DNA of 64,000 nucleotides. It comes from SAR202 cluster bacterium. Its GTDB lineage: Bacteria; Chloroflexota; Dehalococcoidia; Lucifugimonadales; UBA2962. Each line of letters opens with the position of its first letter. Position 1 is the first letter of the stretch. Of this stretch, positions 9,784 to 18,240 are shown in pieces. The DNA lies in assembly GCA_009392275.1 (NCBI GenBank), contig VFGV01000004.1, positions 126,290 through 190,289 of the forward strand, in the 5' to 3' direction. The notes beneath the pieces are model-generated. The model was not told the origin of the DNA, searched no databases, and saw only the letters and a program-made list of their open reading frames with translations. The position numbers and the translations under genes were made by a program.

Positions 9784-9791
9784 TTACAATA

Positions 9792-11393
9792 ATGGATCAA
9801 GACCGTCTAAACGAAAACATAGGACAAGACGAAGACGCAAATCTAATAAAGGACCTTGTAGATAAAGCCACTGGACCTGGTGATTTCAATCGCATGGAAG
9901 ATGAAGATGGAGATGGCATAGATGTTATGGATTTGCCAGAACGAGCAATCAACAATATAGCTGCCACAGACGACGAATTTGAGGATGAAGAAGATGATTC
10001 CAGTGAAGAGGCCCAGGACGATGAGGATGAATCTGCTGTGTTAGAGAAAATGGATAAAAAAGCAGAGGAGGTAGCTTTAAAAGAAGCGGAATGGTCTAAT
10101 TATGAAGCGGCGGAAATGATCGATGACCCTGTACGCATGTATCTGCGAGAAATTGGTCGCGTTAGCCTGCTAAAGGCACATGATGAGCGGGTCTTGGCGC
10201 GAAAAATGGAATCATCAAGTTATATCGATCAACTTACCGAGCAACTATCTAGCCCTGATGGCAGGCCTCCACAGGCATGGCAAATTGTGCTGCATCTATT
10301 AAATAATATTTGCTCGTCGACTAACACCATAAAAGCTCTAAGTAAATTCTTGAATGTAGACGATGATTTAACTTTAGGGGAACTACGTTTTCGCGGAAAA
10401 ATTAGGAATACCCTCGATGGCGGTACTGCAGACGAATTACTCAACTATTTGAGTGAAATCTTAAATAAAGAACCATTAGAAGCTAAAGAGGATGTGTTGT
10501 TGTTATCTCTTAATTGTAGATTACTGCCAAAGGAAGTTTTGCAATTAATAGACATACATGCGCCTTTAAAAGATGTAAAAAAACAAATCGAGAGCCCAAA
10601 ATTGACCAAAGATCTTGAGTCATATGAACTAGTATTTCGAAAGTATTTCGAGGATATTGATAACTCAGGGGTAGAGGCACAAAGACATTTAGCAGAAGCA
10701 AACTTGAGGCTAGTAGTGTCAGTTGCAAAAAAATATATTGGAAGAGGTATGTCATTATTAGATCTCATCCAAGAAGGCAATATAGGCCTTATAAGAGCAG
10801 TTGAGAAATTCGATTATAGAAAAGGTTATAAATTTTCCACTTATGCTACATGGTGGATAAGGCAAGCTATAACAAGGGCTATAGCAGATCAAGCCAGAAC
10901 AATTCGAATACCTGTTCATATGGTTGAAACCATTAACAAACTTCTTAGAGTTAGTAGGCGGCTAGTTCAAGAATATGGAAGAGAACCAACTAGTGAAGAA
11001 ATAGGATCAGGTATGGAGGTAGCTGCAGATAAAGTGAGAGAGATTTTAAAAATCTCCCAAGAGCCTGTATCCCTTGAAACTCCTATTGGAGAGGAAGAAG
11101 ATAGTCATCTAGGGGATTTTATCGAGGATAGAAACACATTGGCCCCATCAGATGCGGCATCATACCAATTACTCCGGGAACAAGTAGACGATGTTTTGTT
11201 CACTCTCAGTGAACGTGAGGCACGAGTATTGCAATTGCGATTTGGCCTGGAAGATGGCAGAAGCCGGACATTAGAGGAGGTGGGTAGAGATTTTGGTGTA
11301 ACCCGAGAACGTATAAGACAAATTGAAGCTAAGGCTTTACGTAAATTACGCCATCCCACCCGATCAAAAAAGCTGAGAGACTTTTTAGAATAG
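9792..11393 (+). CDS. rpoD: RNA polymerase primary sigma factor
   Basis: Housekeeping sigma-70 factor, 533 residues. The first 100 residues are very acidic (runs of Asp and Glu). Region 1.2 is recognisable at [16 protein letters not shown] (about residues 112-127). An insert of about 160 residues follows, and then regions 2.1-2.4 (about 300-370) with [19 protein letters not shown], the -10 recognition helix. Region 3 follows, and region 4 lies at about 470-525 with [20 protein letters not shown], the -35 helix-turn-helix. It is 8 bp downstream of dnaG. The window's promoter-like sites resemble TTGACA/TATAAT, as expected for such a factor. Confidence 0.97.
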   Translation: MDQDRLNENIGQDEDANLIKDLVDKATGPGDFNRMEDEDGDGIDVMDLPERAINNIAATDDEFEDEEDDSSEEAQDDEDESAVLEKMDKKAEEVALKEAEWSNYEAAEMIDDPVRMYLREIGRVSLLKAHDERVLARKMESSSYIDQLTEQLSSPDGRPPQAWQIVLHLLNNICSSTNTIKALSKFLNVDDDLTLGELRFRGKIRNTLDGGTADELLNYLSEILNKEPLEAKEDVLLLSLNCRLLPKEVLQLIDIHAPLKDVKKQIESPKLTKDLESYELVFRKYFEDIDNSGVEAQRHLAEANLRLVVSVAKKYIGRGMSLLDLIQEGNIGLIRAVEKFDYRKGYKFSTYATWWIRQAITRAIADQARTIRIPVHMVETINKLLRVSRRLVQEYGREPTSEEIGSGMEVAADKVREILKISQEPVSLETPIGEEEDSHLGDFIEDRNTLAPSDAASYQLLREQVDDVLFTLSEREARVLQLRFGLEDGRSRTLEEVGRDFGVTRERIRQIEAKALRKLRHPTRSKKLRDFLE

Positions 11394-11505
11394 TTCTTTA
11401 CACGGACCTAATTTTCAAACAGCACTTCGTAAGTTTAAGTAAAGTCGAACATAAATGTTTAGTTGTAAAAAACTGTTTATGTGTAACTGAAAAATTGATG
11501 AGAAT

Positions 11506-12594
11506 ATGTCTAAAACACCAAAAGTTGCCGTAATAAATACAAGCCCTGAAACGATAATTCAAGACATACAGAAAGTAATGAAGCTTGCTGATTATGAACA
11601 GCATTTGCCCAAAAACTTGGATACTCTATTGAAAATAAATATTTCTTGGCAACATTATTATCCGGCGTGCTCTACTACACCATGGCAATTGGACGGAGTG
11701 ATCCAAACGTTATCGCAGGATGGCTATAAGAACTTGATTCCAGCTCATAACGGTACAGTCGTAGTAGACCCTGTAGAAGGCGCTCTAAACAATTGCCACA
11801 CTATAGTAGAAAATATGCATAATCTCCAAGCCGTTTACCTAGACGTGCCCCCAACTCAATGGTCCGATTACAAACCTTCAGAAAACATGTTAGTTCTAGA
11901 TAAAGTTTATCCAGATGGCATAAAAATACCCGCATCATTCAATGGAAAAAATATTATTCATCTTCCAACTGTAAAGACGCATGTATTCACAAGTATGACT
12001 GGAGCAATGAAGAACGCTTTCGGCGGCCTATTGCACCGTAAGCGCCACTGGACTCACTCAGTTATACATGAAACATTGGTAGATTTATTAAGAATACAAA
12101 AAGAATTACACCCTGGTATTTTTGCTGTAATGGATGGAACATTTGCTGGGGATGGCCCAGGCCCAAGAGCAATGAGATGGCACGAAAAAAATATTTTGAT
12201 AGCTTCAGCTGATCAAGTAGCAATTGACGCAGTAGCTGCAAAATTAATGGGATTAGATCCAATGAATTTGAAATTTATTCGGCTTGCAGATGAGGCTGGC
12301 CTAGGAGTCGGCAGAATTAAAGATATTAATATAGTTGGTAAAAATATATCTAACGAAAATTGGCAATTTTCAGTACATGAAAATACTTTCGCAAGTAAGG
12401 GGCAAAAACTGATATATTGGGGTCCATTAAAACCAATAGAGAATTTTCTTTTGAGATCATTCTTGGCGCCTTTGGCTTTTATTGCATCCAATATTTACCA
12501 TAACGAATATTGGTTGCGATTTATAGGACGAAAACGAGTAAAAGCAGCTATGAAAACCGGCTGGGGCAAATTATTGAAGCAGTACCAAAATTAA
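11506..12594 (+). CDS. DUF362 domain-containing protein
   Basis: Protein of 362 residues matching the DUF362 family pattern: KINISWQHYYPACSTTP near the start, INIIHLPTVKTH-like and GAMKNAFGGLLHRKRHW segments in the middle, and ADQVAIDAVAAKLMGLDPM later. Many DUF362 proteins carry ferredoxin-type cysteine clusters; none is seen here, so this is the cluster-free form. The function is not known. Its stop codon overlaps the ATG of the RNase D gene by one base (TAATG), so the two are translationally coupled. No close promoter was recognised in the 112-bp spacer after rpoD. Confidence 0.75.
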   Translation: MSKTPKVAVINTSPETIIQDIQKVMKLADYEQHLPKNLDTLLKINISWQHYYPACSTTPWQLDGVIQTLSQDGYKNLIPAHNGTVVVDPVEGALNNCHTIVENMHNLQAVYLDVPPTQWSDYKPSENMLVLDKVYPDGIKIPASFNGKNIIHLPTVKTHVFTSMTGAMKNAFGGLLHRKRHWTHSVIHETLVDLLRIQKELHPGIFAVMDGTFAGDGPGPRAMRWHEKNILIASADQVAIDAVAAKLMGLDPMNLKFIRLADEAGLGVGRIKDINIVGKNISNENWQFSVHENTFASKGQKLIYWGPLKPIENFLLRSFLAPLAFIASNIYHNEYWLRFIGRKRVKAAMKTGWGKLLKQYQN

Positions 12595-13751
12595 TGCATG
12601 CACCTAGTGCTCTTCGACTTAAATTCATGTTTGTTAACGATAAACAATCAATGAAATTAATGACTCGGCAAATATCTAACGAATCGATAGTTGCATTGGA
12701 CCTTGAGGCTAATGGAAGGCATAGGTATCCAGAAAGGATCTGCCTAATCCAGCTGGCTACCAAAAACAATTTATACATAATTGACCCACTCGCAAAAATA
12801 GATATTTCACCAATATGTCAACTAATTGAAAATAATGACATTGAAAAAGTTATGCATTCAGTAAGCTATGATGTGCGATGCCTTAAAAGAGAATGGGGTG
12901 TAAAAATAAATAATTTGTTTGACCCGGCAATAGCGGCTTCATTTCTAGGAATAAAAAAGACTGGCCTAGCTTCAGTTATCGAAGAAACTTTAGGTGTCAA
13001 TATTAATAAAAGCAAAAAGTTACAGCGATCAGACTGGACTACTCGACCATTAACTGAAGAATCACTTCTATACGCAGCAAATGATGTAGCCCATCTAATA
13101 AACTTAAGAGCAGTTTTAAAAAAACAACTTCAGGAAATCGGTCGATATCAATGGGTTCTAGAAGAATTTCACAGACAGGTTAATGCTACATTTCGGTCAT
13201 ATATCCCAGAAAATAACTTTCTTCCAGTCAAAGGCAGTGGAAAGGTAGATCCTTCAAAATTACCTGTTCTTAGAAGCCTTGCCAAGTTAAGAATCAAACA
13301 TGCTGTACTTCGAGACAAACCCTTATACAAGATTTTGACCGACCACACCTTAGTTGAGCTGGCAAATGCAGATAGTTTATTACCTCTGAGTTGTGATGGA
13401 TTAGGTCCATTTGCTTTTCAACCTTTAAAAGGTGAGTTGTTAAATGCTATTCGTAAAGGATCTAGGTCAACATCATTCCATTTGCCTCGCAAAAAGAGAA
13501 TACCTCCGATGAAAACTATCGAAAAAAAACGCCTAGAACTTCTGAAATCGTGGCGAAAAAGTATAGGAGCAGATTTAAATATCGATCCAAGTTTGGTATG
13601 GCCAGCAGCCAGTTTAGAAAGAATAGCCAGAGAAGCAAAATTATCAGAAAAGGAAATTCAATCTACAGAAATACGTAAATGGCAAGTAAAACAATTTCAA
13701 AAACATTTAAGGGATTTCATTAGTAATATTGATTGCAAAGTAATTCTTTGA
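12594..13751 (+). CDS. rnd: ribonuclease D-like 3'-5' exonuclease with HRDC domain
   Basis: DEDDy-type exonuclease, 385 residues from the chosen start, probably trimming tRNA and other stable RNA 3' ends. Motif I is LDLEANGRH (Asp, Glu), motif II is HSVSYDVRCL (Asp) and motif III is YAANDVAHL (Tyr and Asp). An HRDC domain follows (VLRSLAKLRIKHAVLRDKP). The open frame extends 28 codons upstream, but those lie inside the DUF362 gene; the ATG at 12594 overlaps that gene's stop by one base, a common coupling arrangement, and gives a normal N terminus. It is followed by a promoter and an aminotransferase gene. Confidence 0.88.
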   Translation: MHAPSALRLKFMFVNDKQSMKLMTRQISNESIVALDLEANGRHRYPERICLIQLATKNNLYIIDPLAKIDISPICQLIENNDIEKVMHSVSYDVRCLKREWGVKINNLFDPAIAASFLGIKKTGLASVIEETLGVNINKSKKLQRSDWTTRPLTEESLLYAANDVAHLINLRAVLKKQLQEIGRYQWVLEEFHRQVNATFRSYIPENNFLPVKGSGKVDPSKLPVLRSLAKLRIKHAVLRDKPLYKILTDHTLVELANADSLLPLSCDGLGPFAFQPLKGELLNAIRKGSRSTSFHLPRKKRIPPMKTIEKKRLELLKSWRKSIGADLNIDPSLVWPAASLERIAREAKLSEKEIQSTEIRKWQVKQFQKHLRDFISNIDCKVIL

Positions 13752-13759
13752 CAACAAGT

Positions 13760-13788
13760 TAAACATTTTCACTTATTAGAAGTATAAT
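13760..13788 (+). promoter_or_regulatory. sigma-70 promoter candidate for the class IV aminotransferase
   Basis: TAAACA (13760-13765) and a perfect TATAAT (13783-13788) are 17 bases apart. The gene starts 30 bases further on, after a strong AGGAGG ribosome site at 13807-13812. The perfect -10 in a 67-bp spacer makes this one of the better promoter candidates in the window. Confidence 0.5.
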
Positions 13789-13818
13789 TCGTGAAACCTA
13801 CACTTAGGAGGTTGGAGC

Positions 13819-14727
13819 ATGAGTGAATTTATTGCTTATTTAAACGGTGAATGGGTTCCAAGAAGCGAATTAAACGTTCACGTGGATGACAGAGGGTTCA
13901 GAGTTGGAGATACTGTATTTGACGTCACCAGAACATTTAATGGAACGTGTTTTCTGTTGGATCGACATATCGATAGACTTTATAGATCTATGAAATACGT
14001 AAGAATAGATATCGGTATTTCGATCGAAGAAATGACAAAACTTACAGAAGAAGCTGTAAAGAAAAACTTGGGACTTCTCGAAGATCATGGGGATTTTGAC
14101 ATATGGCATGCAATTACTCGGGGTCCTGGCAGATGGGCGTATGAAGCAAATACCCCAACGGTAATTATTGATGTCGCCCCCATACCTTGGGACTGGTTTG
14201 GCAGTGATTTAAATGGCGCCAAAGGTGTAATTACTAAAACTAGATCTATGTCGTCTCAAACAGTTGACCCAAAAATTAAACATCACAGCAGACTTAATTT
14301 CAACCTAGCTGAAATGGAAGCTGGCGATATTGAAGACCATGGCTGGCCTGTGCTAACTGATGGGTCAGGTAATTTAACTGAGGGGGTTGGTTACAACTTA
14401 TTTACAGTTGCCAATGGTGTTATAAAGACACCTAATGACACTTCAATTCTTCAAGGAGTGTCCAGGGGTTATGTTTTGGAATTAGCAGAACAATTAGGAA
14501 TGCAAGTAATAGAAGAGGATTTACAACCTTACGATTTATATACAGCGGATGAAGCATTTTTCTCGTCGACTCCTTACTGCATGCTTCCGGTAACAAGTTT
14601 TGATAAAAGAGAAATTGGAAACGGAAAACCTGGCCCTGTTTTCAAGCAACTTATGTCGGCTTGGTCAGAAAGAGTTGGAGTTGACATTGTAGGACAGGCT
14701 GAAAAGCAATATAAAAAAATGATTTAG
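13819..14727 (+). CDS. class IV aminotransferase (branched-chain / D-amino acid type)
   Basis: PLP-dependent fold-type IV aminotransferase, 302 residues. The likely PLP lysine is Lys154 in KHHSRLNFNLAE. The cofactor phosphate-binding segment LTEGVGYNLFTVANGVIKTP and the ILQGVSRGYVLELA segment follow in the usual order. It may transfer amino groups to branched-chain keto acids (IlvE) or act as a D-amino acid or 4-amino-4-deoxychorismate type enzyme; the family cannot be split by eye. A strong AGGAGG lies before the ATG. Downstream it runs into a formamidase-family gene after 25 bp, so the two are probably one transcript. Confidence 0.88.
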   Translation: MSEFIAYLNGEWVPRSELNVHVDDRGFRVGDTVFDVTRTFNGTCFLLDRHIDRLYRSMKYVRIDIGISIEEMTKLTEEAVKKNLGLLEDHGDFDIWHAITRGPGRWAYEANTPTVIIDVAPIPWDWFGSDLNGAKGVITKTRSMSSQTVDPKIKHHSRLNFNLAEMEAGDIEDHGWPVLTDGSGNLTEGVGYNLFTVANGVIKTPNDTSILQGVSRGYVLELAEQLGMQVIEEDLQPYDLYTADEAFFSSTPYCMLPVTSFDKREIGNGKPGPVFKQLMSAWSERVGVDIVGQAEKQYKKMI

Positions 14728-14752
14728 ATGCATGCTCAGGAGAAATATCTAA

Positions 14753-15712
14753 ATGAAACGTATTACCAGAGATAAGAGCTTAACTTATGAATTAAGCTCT
14801 CTTAAAAAACCGCTTATATCAGTACAACAGGGTGAATCATTTCAACTGGAAACCTGGGATGCCGGATCTGGATTAGTAACCTCTTCTGACGATTATGTAA
14901 AAATAAGATCCTCAGAAAATTGGCAATCGGATCCGCCAAAAGGGAATCCTGTTGCTGGCCCTGTTTTTGTCGAAGGTGCGGAAAAAGGTGATTTACTAGA
15001 AATTACAATCGAGTCCATTGAGCCTATCGACTACGGATGGACTATGTTCGCTCATGATATAGGGCCTTTAGGTGATTCAATAAAGTGGAAGGATCTGAGT
15101 AAAGGTCAAATCCATATTATTAAACACCTGCCCGGACCATCGGGAACCACAAGAGACGGTAAAGGAGTTTTAAATGATAAACATACTTGGGATTTGTCAC
15201 CTATGATTGGCACTATAGCGGTCGCTCCCGATAGAGAAGTTGAGTCGACCGCAACAGGACAGGGTCCATTTGGAGGCAACCTTGATATCAGAGACGTTAA
15301 GGAGGGCACAAAGGTATATCTAAACATATATCACACCGGAGGGTTATTATTTATAGGTGACGTACATGGATCACAAGGCGATACTGAATACTATGGAGCT
15401 GCTGATGAAACTGCAGCCACTGTTATAGCCAGCGCTAAAGTCATAAAAAATAAAAGCATTCCATTTGTGCGCCTGGAAAAACCTGATTCGATAATTTCAG
15501 TTTTTTCATATCGTCCTTTAGAAACCGCGATCCATGAAGCAGTAGATGATTTAATGGATTGGCTTGTAGAGGATTATAAATTTACACCCGAAGAAGCTTA
15601 CATTCATACGTGTGTTAACCCAGATTTCCGTATTAACGTATATCAAATGGTACGAATGGGCAGCCTTGAATACACCGTTGGCGCAGAAATGCCAAAAAAG
15701 TACTTGAGTTAA
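14753..15712 (+). CDS. acetamidase/formamidase family protein
   Basis: Member of the FmdA_AmdA family (PF03069), 319 residues, which hydrolyses formamide or short amides to the acid and ammonia. Family segments seen are GPVFVEGAEKGDLLEITIES, GPFGGNLDIRDVKEGTKVY, and HTGGLLFIGDVHGSQGDTEY with the conserved GDVHxxQGD metal-site region. The length is typical of the shorter bacterial/archaeal forms. It lies in a probable transcript with the upstream aminotransferase and the downstream ankyrin lipoprotein, which starts 5 bp after its stop. No amide transporter gene is adjacent, so the natural substrate remains open. Confidence 0.9.
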   Translation: MKRITRDKSLTYELSSLKKPLISVQQGESFQLETWDAGSGLVTSSDDYVKIRSSENWQSDPPKGNPVAGPVFVEGAEKGDLLEITIESIEPIDYGWTMFAHDIGPLGDSIKWKDLSKGQIHIIKHLPGPSGTTRDGKGVLNDKHTWDLSPMIGTIAVAPDREVESTATGQGPFGGNLDIRDVKEGTKVYLNIYHTGGLLFIGDVHGSQGDTEYYGAADETAATVIASAKVIKNKSIPFVRLEKPDSIISVFSYRPLETAIHEAVDDLMDWLVEDYKFTPEEAYIHTCVNPDFRINVYQMVRMGSLEYTVGAEMPKKYLS

Positions 15713-15716
15713 AATC

Positions 15717-16268
15717 GTGCTTAGAACAATTTGTTTATCTATTGTGCTTTTAATGACTATTTTTACTTCGATTAGTTGCTCTGAATCAAATTCTGAATCA
15801 AGTTCAGTCAAAATATTAATGGACCTTTTAACGGCAATTGATAAGGAAAATATTCAGCAAGTCCAAGCCCATATAGACGCTGGAACAAATATAGACGATC
15901 AGTTCATTCCTGAACTATATCCTGGTGCTGGAGCAGGTGCGTTACATCTAGCAGTACTGAAAAATAACAAGGCCATTACAAAGATGCTCCTTAAAGCTGG
16001 TGCCGATATAGATATTAAGGCCAAGAACAAGGATGAGGCTGGGCCTCTGCATTGGGCAGCATTTTTTGGTATCACGGACATGGTCGTCCTGCTTATTGAT
16101 TCTGGAGCTGACATTAATCTGGTAGATGCAAATCAATTTACTCCACTTGATTCAGCCGTTTTGAGTGAACTATCCAACCGGAATAATAAAGAATTGTCAG
16201 ATACTTTAAATAAAATAATTGCTATCTTAAAGAAAAAGGGTGGTATTACTGCAGGGGAGTTAAATTAA
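15717..16268 (+). CDS. ankyrin-repeat lipoprotein
   Basis: Exported protein of 183 residues. The N terminus is a lipoprotein signal: Met-Leu-Arg, a hydrophobic run, then the lipobox SISC with Cys21. Three or so ankyrin repeats follow, seen as GALHLAVLKNNKAITKMLLKAGADIDIKA, then GPLHWAAFFGITDMVVLLIDSGADINLVD, then a weaker third. The start is a GTG lying 5 bp after the formamidase stop. Ankyrin repeats bind other proteins, so this is likely a membrane-anchored protein-binding module; no partner is evident. The 3' end overlaps the convergent SDR gene by 4 bp. Confidence 0.82.
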   Translation: MLRTICLSIVLLMTIFTSISCSESNSESSSVKILMDLLTAIDKENIQQVQAHIDAGTNIDDQFIPELYPGAGAGALHLAVLKNNKAITKMLLKAGADIDIKAKNKDEAGPLHWAAFFGITDMVVLLIDSGADINLVDANQFTPLDSAVLSELSNRNNKELSDTLNKIIAILKKKGGITAGELN

Positions 16269-17077
16269 CCTGGTAAACCTTTAGCAAGCATCCCACCATC
16301 AATTACAAATTCTGATCCTGTGACATAAGTTGATTCATCTGAAGCAAGATAAAGCACCAAATTCGCAACATCGATAGCAGTACCAAGGCGGCCGAGAGGG
16401 ATCCAATTTAACCTAGGGTCTACAAAGTCAGGATCATTGCCTACTATATCCTCCATTGCTGACCTAGCAAGGGGTGTATCCAGCTCTCCCGGATGCAGGG
16501 AATTGACCCTTATTCCTTCAGGTCCATATTGCAGGGCTGCTGTTTTTGTTAATAACCGATTCGCTCCCTTAGCTGCAGCATAGGAAGCTGAAAATCCCCC
16601 ACCGACTATCCCGTCAGTTGAAGACATATTGATTATGGATCCTGATTTATTTTTTCTCATTTGTGGAACAACATGTTTTATACCAAGCATACAACCTTTA
16701 GCATGCATATCCATCTGAGAATTCCACATTTCAACAGTTGTGCCGTCTACAGATCCAGGAGCAGTTGTGCCTGCACTGTTGACCAATACGTCTAATCTGC
16801 CAAAATTATCGATAGTTTTATTTACTGCTTTTATCCAATCATTTTCCAAAGTGACATCGAGTTTTATAAACTCAGCCTTTCCGCCCTTTTCGCGTATTTC
16901 AGAAGCCGTTTTCTTCCCATTATCAACATCGATATCACCCAACATCACACTAGCTCCATGATCAGCTAATAGACGAGCTGACGCACCTCCAAAACCCATG
17001 ACTTTCCCAGAAACACCCTGGGCTGCACCGCTGATTAATGCAACTTTGCCTTGTACTCTTTTTGCCTGATCAATCAT
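16265..17077 (-). CDS. short-chain dehydrogenase/reductase with unusual glycine loop
   Basis: Classical SDR, 270 residues. The catalytic Ser is in NMSSTDGIVGG and the Tyr-x3-Lys is YAAAK; the NAG motif is LVNSAG and the C-terminal segment ends YVTGSEFVIDGGM. The cofactor glycine-rich loop is odd: the usual GAxxGIG reads GAAQG, then about eight extra residues (VSGKVMGF), then GGASARLLADHG. The following acidic residue in MLGDIDVDNG suggests NAD rather than NADP. The substrate is not predictable. It precedes the LLM flavin enzyme gene in coordinates but is transcribed after it (28-bp gap), so the two may share a transcript. Confidence 0.9.
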   Translation of the reverse strand: MIDQAKRVQGKVALISGAAQGVSGKVMGFGGASARLLADHGASVMLGDIDVDNGKKTASEIREKGGKAEFIKLDVTLENDWIKAVNKTIDNFGRLDVLVNSAGTTAPGSVDGTTVEMWNSQMDMHAKGCMLGIKHVVPQMRKNKSGSIINMSSTDGIVGGGFSASYAAAKGANRLLTKTAALQYGPEGIRVNSLHPGELDTPLARSAMEDIVGNDPDFVDPRLNWIPLGRLGTAIDVANLVLYLASDESTYVTGSEFVIDGGMLAKGLPG

Positions 17078-17105
17078 ATGCTTTGTATTAAATGTACCTT
17101 AATTT

Positions 17106-17933
17106 CTAAAATGCAGGCATTATATCGTTTGCTATCCATTCAACCCGTTTAACGCCTTCTGATTCAGGATAAGACCAAACAATCCCATATTCCTGGCATC
17201 CTGCTTCAGCATATGAGTTTATATCCCTCAGCGCTTCATCTGTTGATTTTGGCGGTTCGTAAATTTGTATAGCACCATGAATGACGGAGGATTTACCCAT
17301 TTCTTGCCTTAATTCAGATAATCTAATCATTCCTTGTTTATATTCTGCTGGGGTAATCATAGTTGGTATCCAAGCAGCTCCATATTGTGCCGCCAACTCG
17401 AGCATTCTCGGACCTTTAACACCAAACCACATTGGCGGACGTGGCTGAGTAACCGGTTTCGGCTCCAATTCGGCTTGTTTAGATACAAAATATTTACCTC
17501 TATGTTCAACCTTTTTATCAGTCCACAATTTATCAATTAATTCGATGCCCTCAATGGTCTTGTCGACTCTTACAGATGTAGGATCCCAAGATGAATAGGC
17601 GTCAAATTCAGGTTGGTGCCATCCTGCTCCTACTCCTAGAATTGTCCTTCCTTTAGACAAAATATCAACTGTTGAAACAATTTTAGCTAATTGTGCAGGT
17701 GGCCGAAATGGTATTGGTGTAACACAAGTACCAATTTGAATCTTTGATGTCCTCGCCGCAACATAAGAAAGCATGCACCATGCATCTACCGTATCAGGAC
17801 CGTCTGGCATGCCGTAATGATCCCATATCAGAAACGTGGAAAACCCAGCTTCCTCAGCCTTAATCGCTAATTTGGATGCTATGTCAGGATCACAGAACCC
17901 TTTTTTGTTTGGATATATAAGGCTATATTTCAA
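17106..17933 (-). CDS. LLM-class flavin-dependent oxidoreductase
   Basis: Luciferase-like monooxygenase family protein (PF00296), 275 residues, TIM-barrel. Seen are the N-terminal AIKAEEAGFSTFLIWDHYG, the central RTSKIQIGTCVTPIPFRPP and the ILSKGRTILGVGAGW segment typical of the F420- or FMN-using subgroup. The start is TTG, opening directly into the first beta strand (MKYSLIYPNK). It could use FMNH2 or F420; no F420 synthesis gene is in the window. It is followed on the same strand by an SDR, and the 160-bp spacer on its 5' side is shared with the divergent peptide-permease pair. Confidence 0.88.
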   Translation of the reverse strand: MKYSLIYPNKKGFCDPDIASKLAIKAEEAGFSTFLIWDHYGMPDGPDTVDAWCMLSYVAARTSKIQIGTCVTPIPFRPPAQLAKIVSTVDILSKGRTILGVGAGWHQPEFDAYSSWDPTSVRVDKTIEGIELIDKLWTDKKVEHRGKYFVSKQAELEPKPVTQPRPPMWFGVKGPRMLELAAQYGAAWIPTMITPAEYKQGMIRLSELRQEMGKSSVIHGAIQIYEPPKSTDEALRDINSYAEAGCQEYGIVWSYPESEGVKRVEWIANDIMPAF

Positions 17934-18093
17934 TTTAGAATACTTTATAATTCAATCTTAATTAAGAATGCATTTAGTTACGCATTGTATTGCATAATGG
18001 TAAATAAATCTGTCTTTGAGCGTAAAAACTATTTGTAATTCAAGTTAACTCTTTTTATTTTGATTGAGTAAGTTTATATGTTAGGAGGTCATA

Positions 18094-18240
18094 ATGCCTG
18101 AATGGTGGCTAGAAGCCATGTTGCCCGGCATCACATTTAGCGTACTTTTTATTATATGGGTAGTATTGCCATCTCGACCAGAAGAGTCGGATATAGGTTC
18201 GAAAATACGAACGTTCTTTAAAGGCAACAAAAATGACTAG
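18094..18240 (+). CDS. 48-residue single-span membrane peptide coupled to the permease
   Basis: Small gene with a strong ribosome site (TAGGAGG at 18082-18088, 5 bases before the ATG). The peptide starts MPEWWLEAMLPG, continues with one hydrophobic segment ITFSVLFIIWVVLP (residues 13-26), and ends with a charged tail (SRPEESDIGSKIRTFFKGNKND). The stop TAG overlaps the start of the permease gene by 8 bases (ATGACTAG, 18233-18240), so translation is coupled. I recognise no family. The good RBS, hydrophobic-then-charged layout and overlap argue that it is real; it may be an accessory subunit or a translational leader for the permease. Confidence 0.72.
   Translation: MPEWWLEAMLPGITFSVLFIIWVVLPSRPEESDIGSKIRTFFKGNKND

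Noticed and set aside
12510-12593. 28-codon extension of the RNase D frame
   Set aside because: It overlaps the coding end of the DUF362 gene; the ATG at 12594 overlaps the previous stop by one base and gives the usual protein start.
13748-13788. TTGACA at 13748-13753 as the -35 for TATAAT at 13783
   Set aside because: The spacer is 29 bases, far too long; TAAACA at 13760 fits the 17-base spacing.
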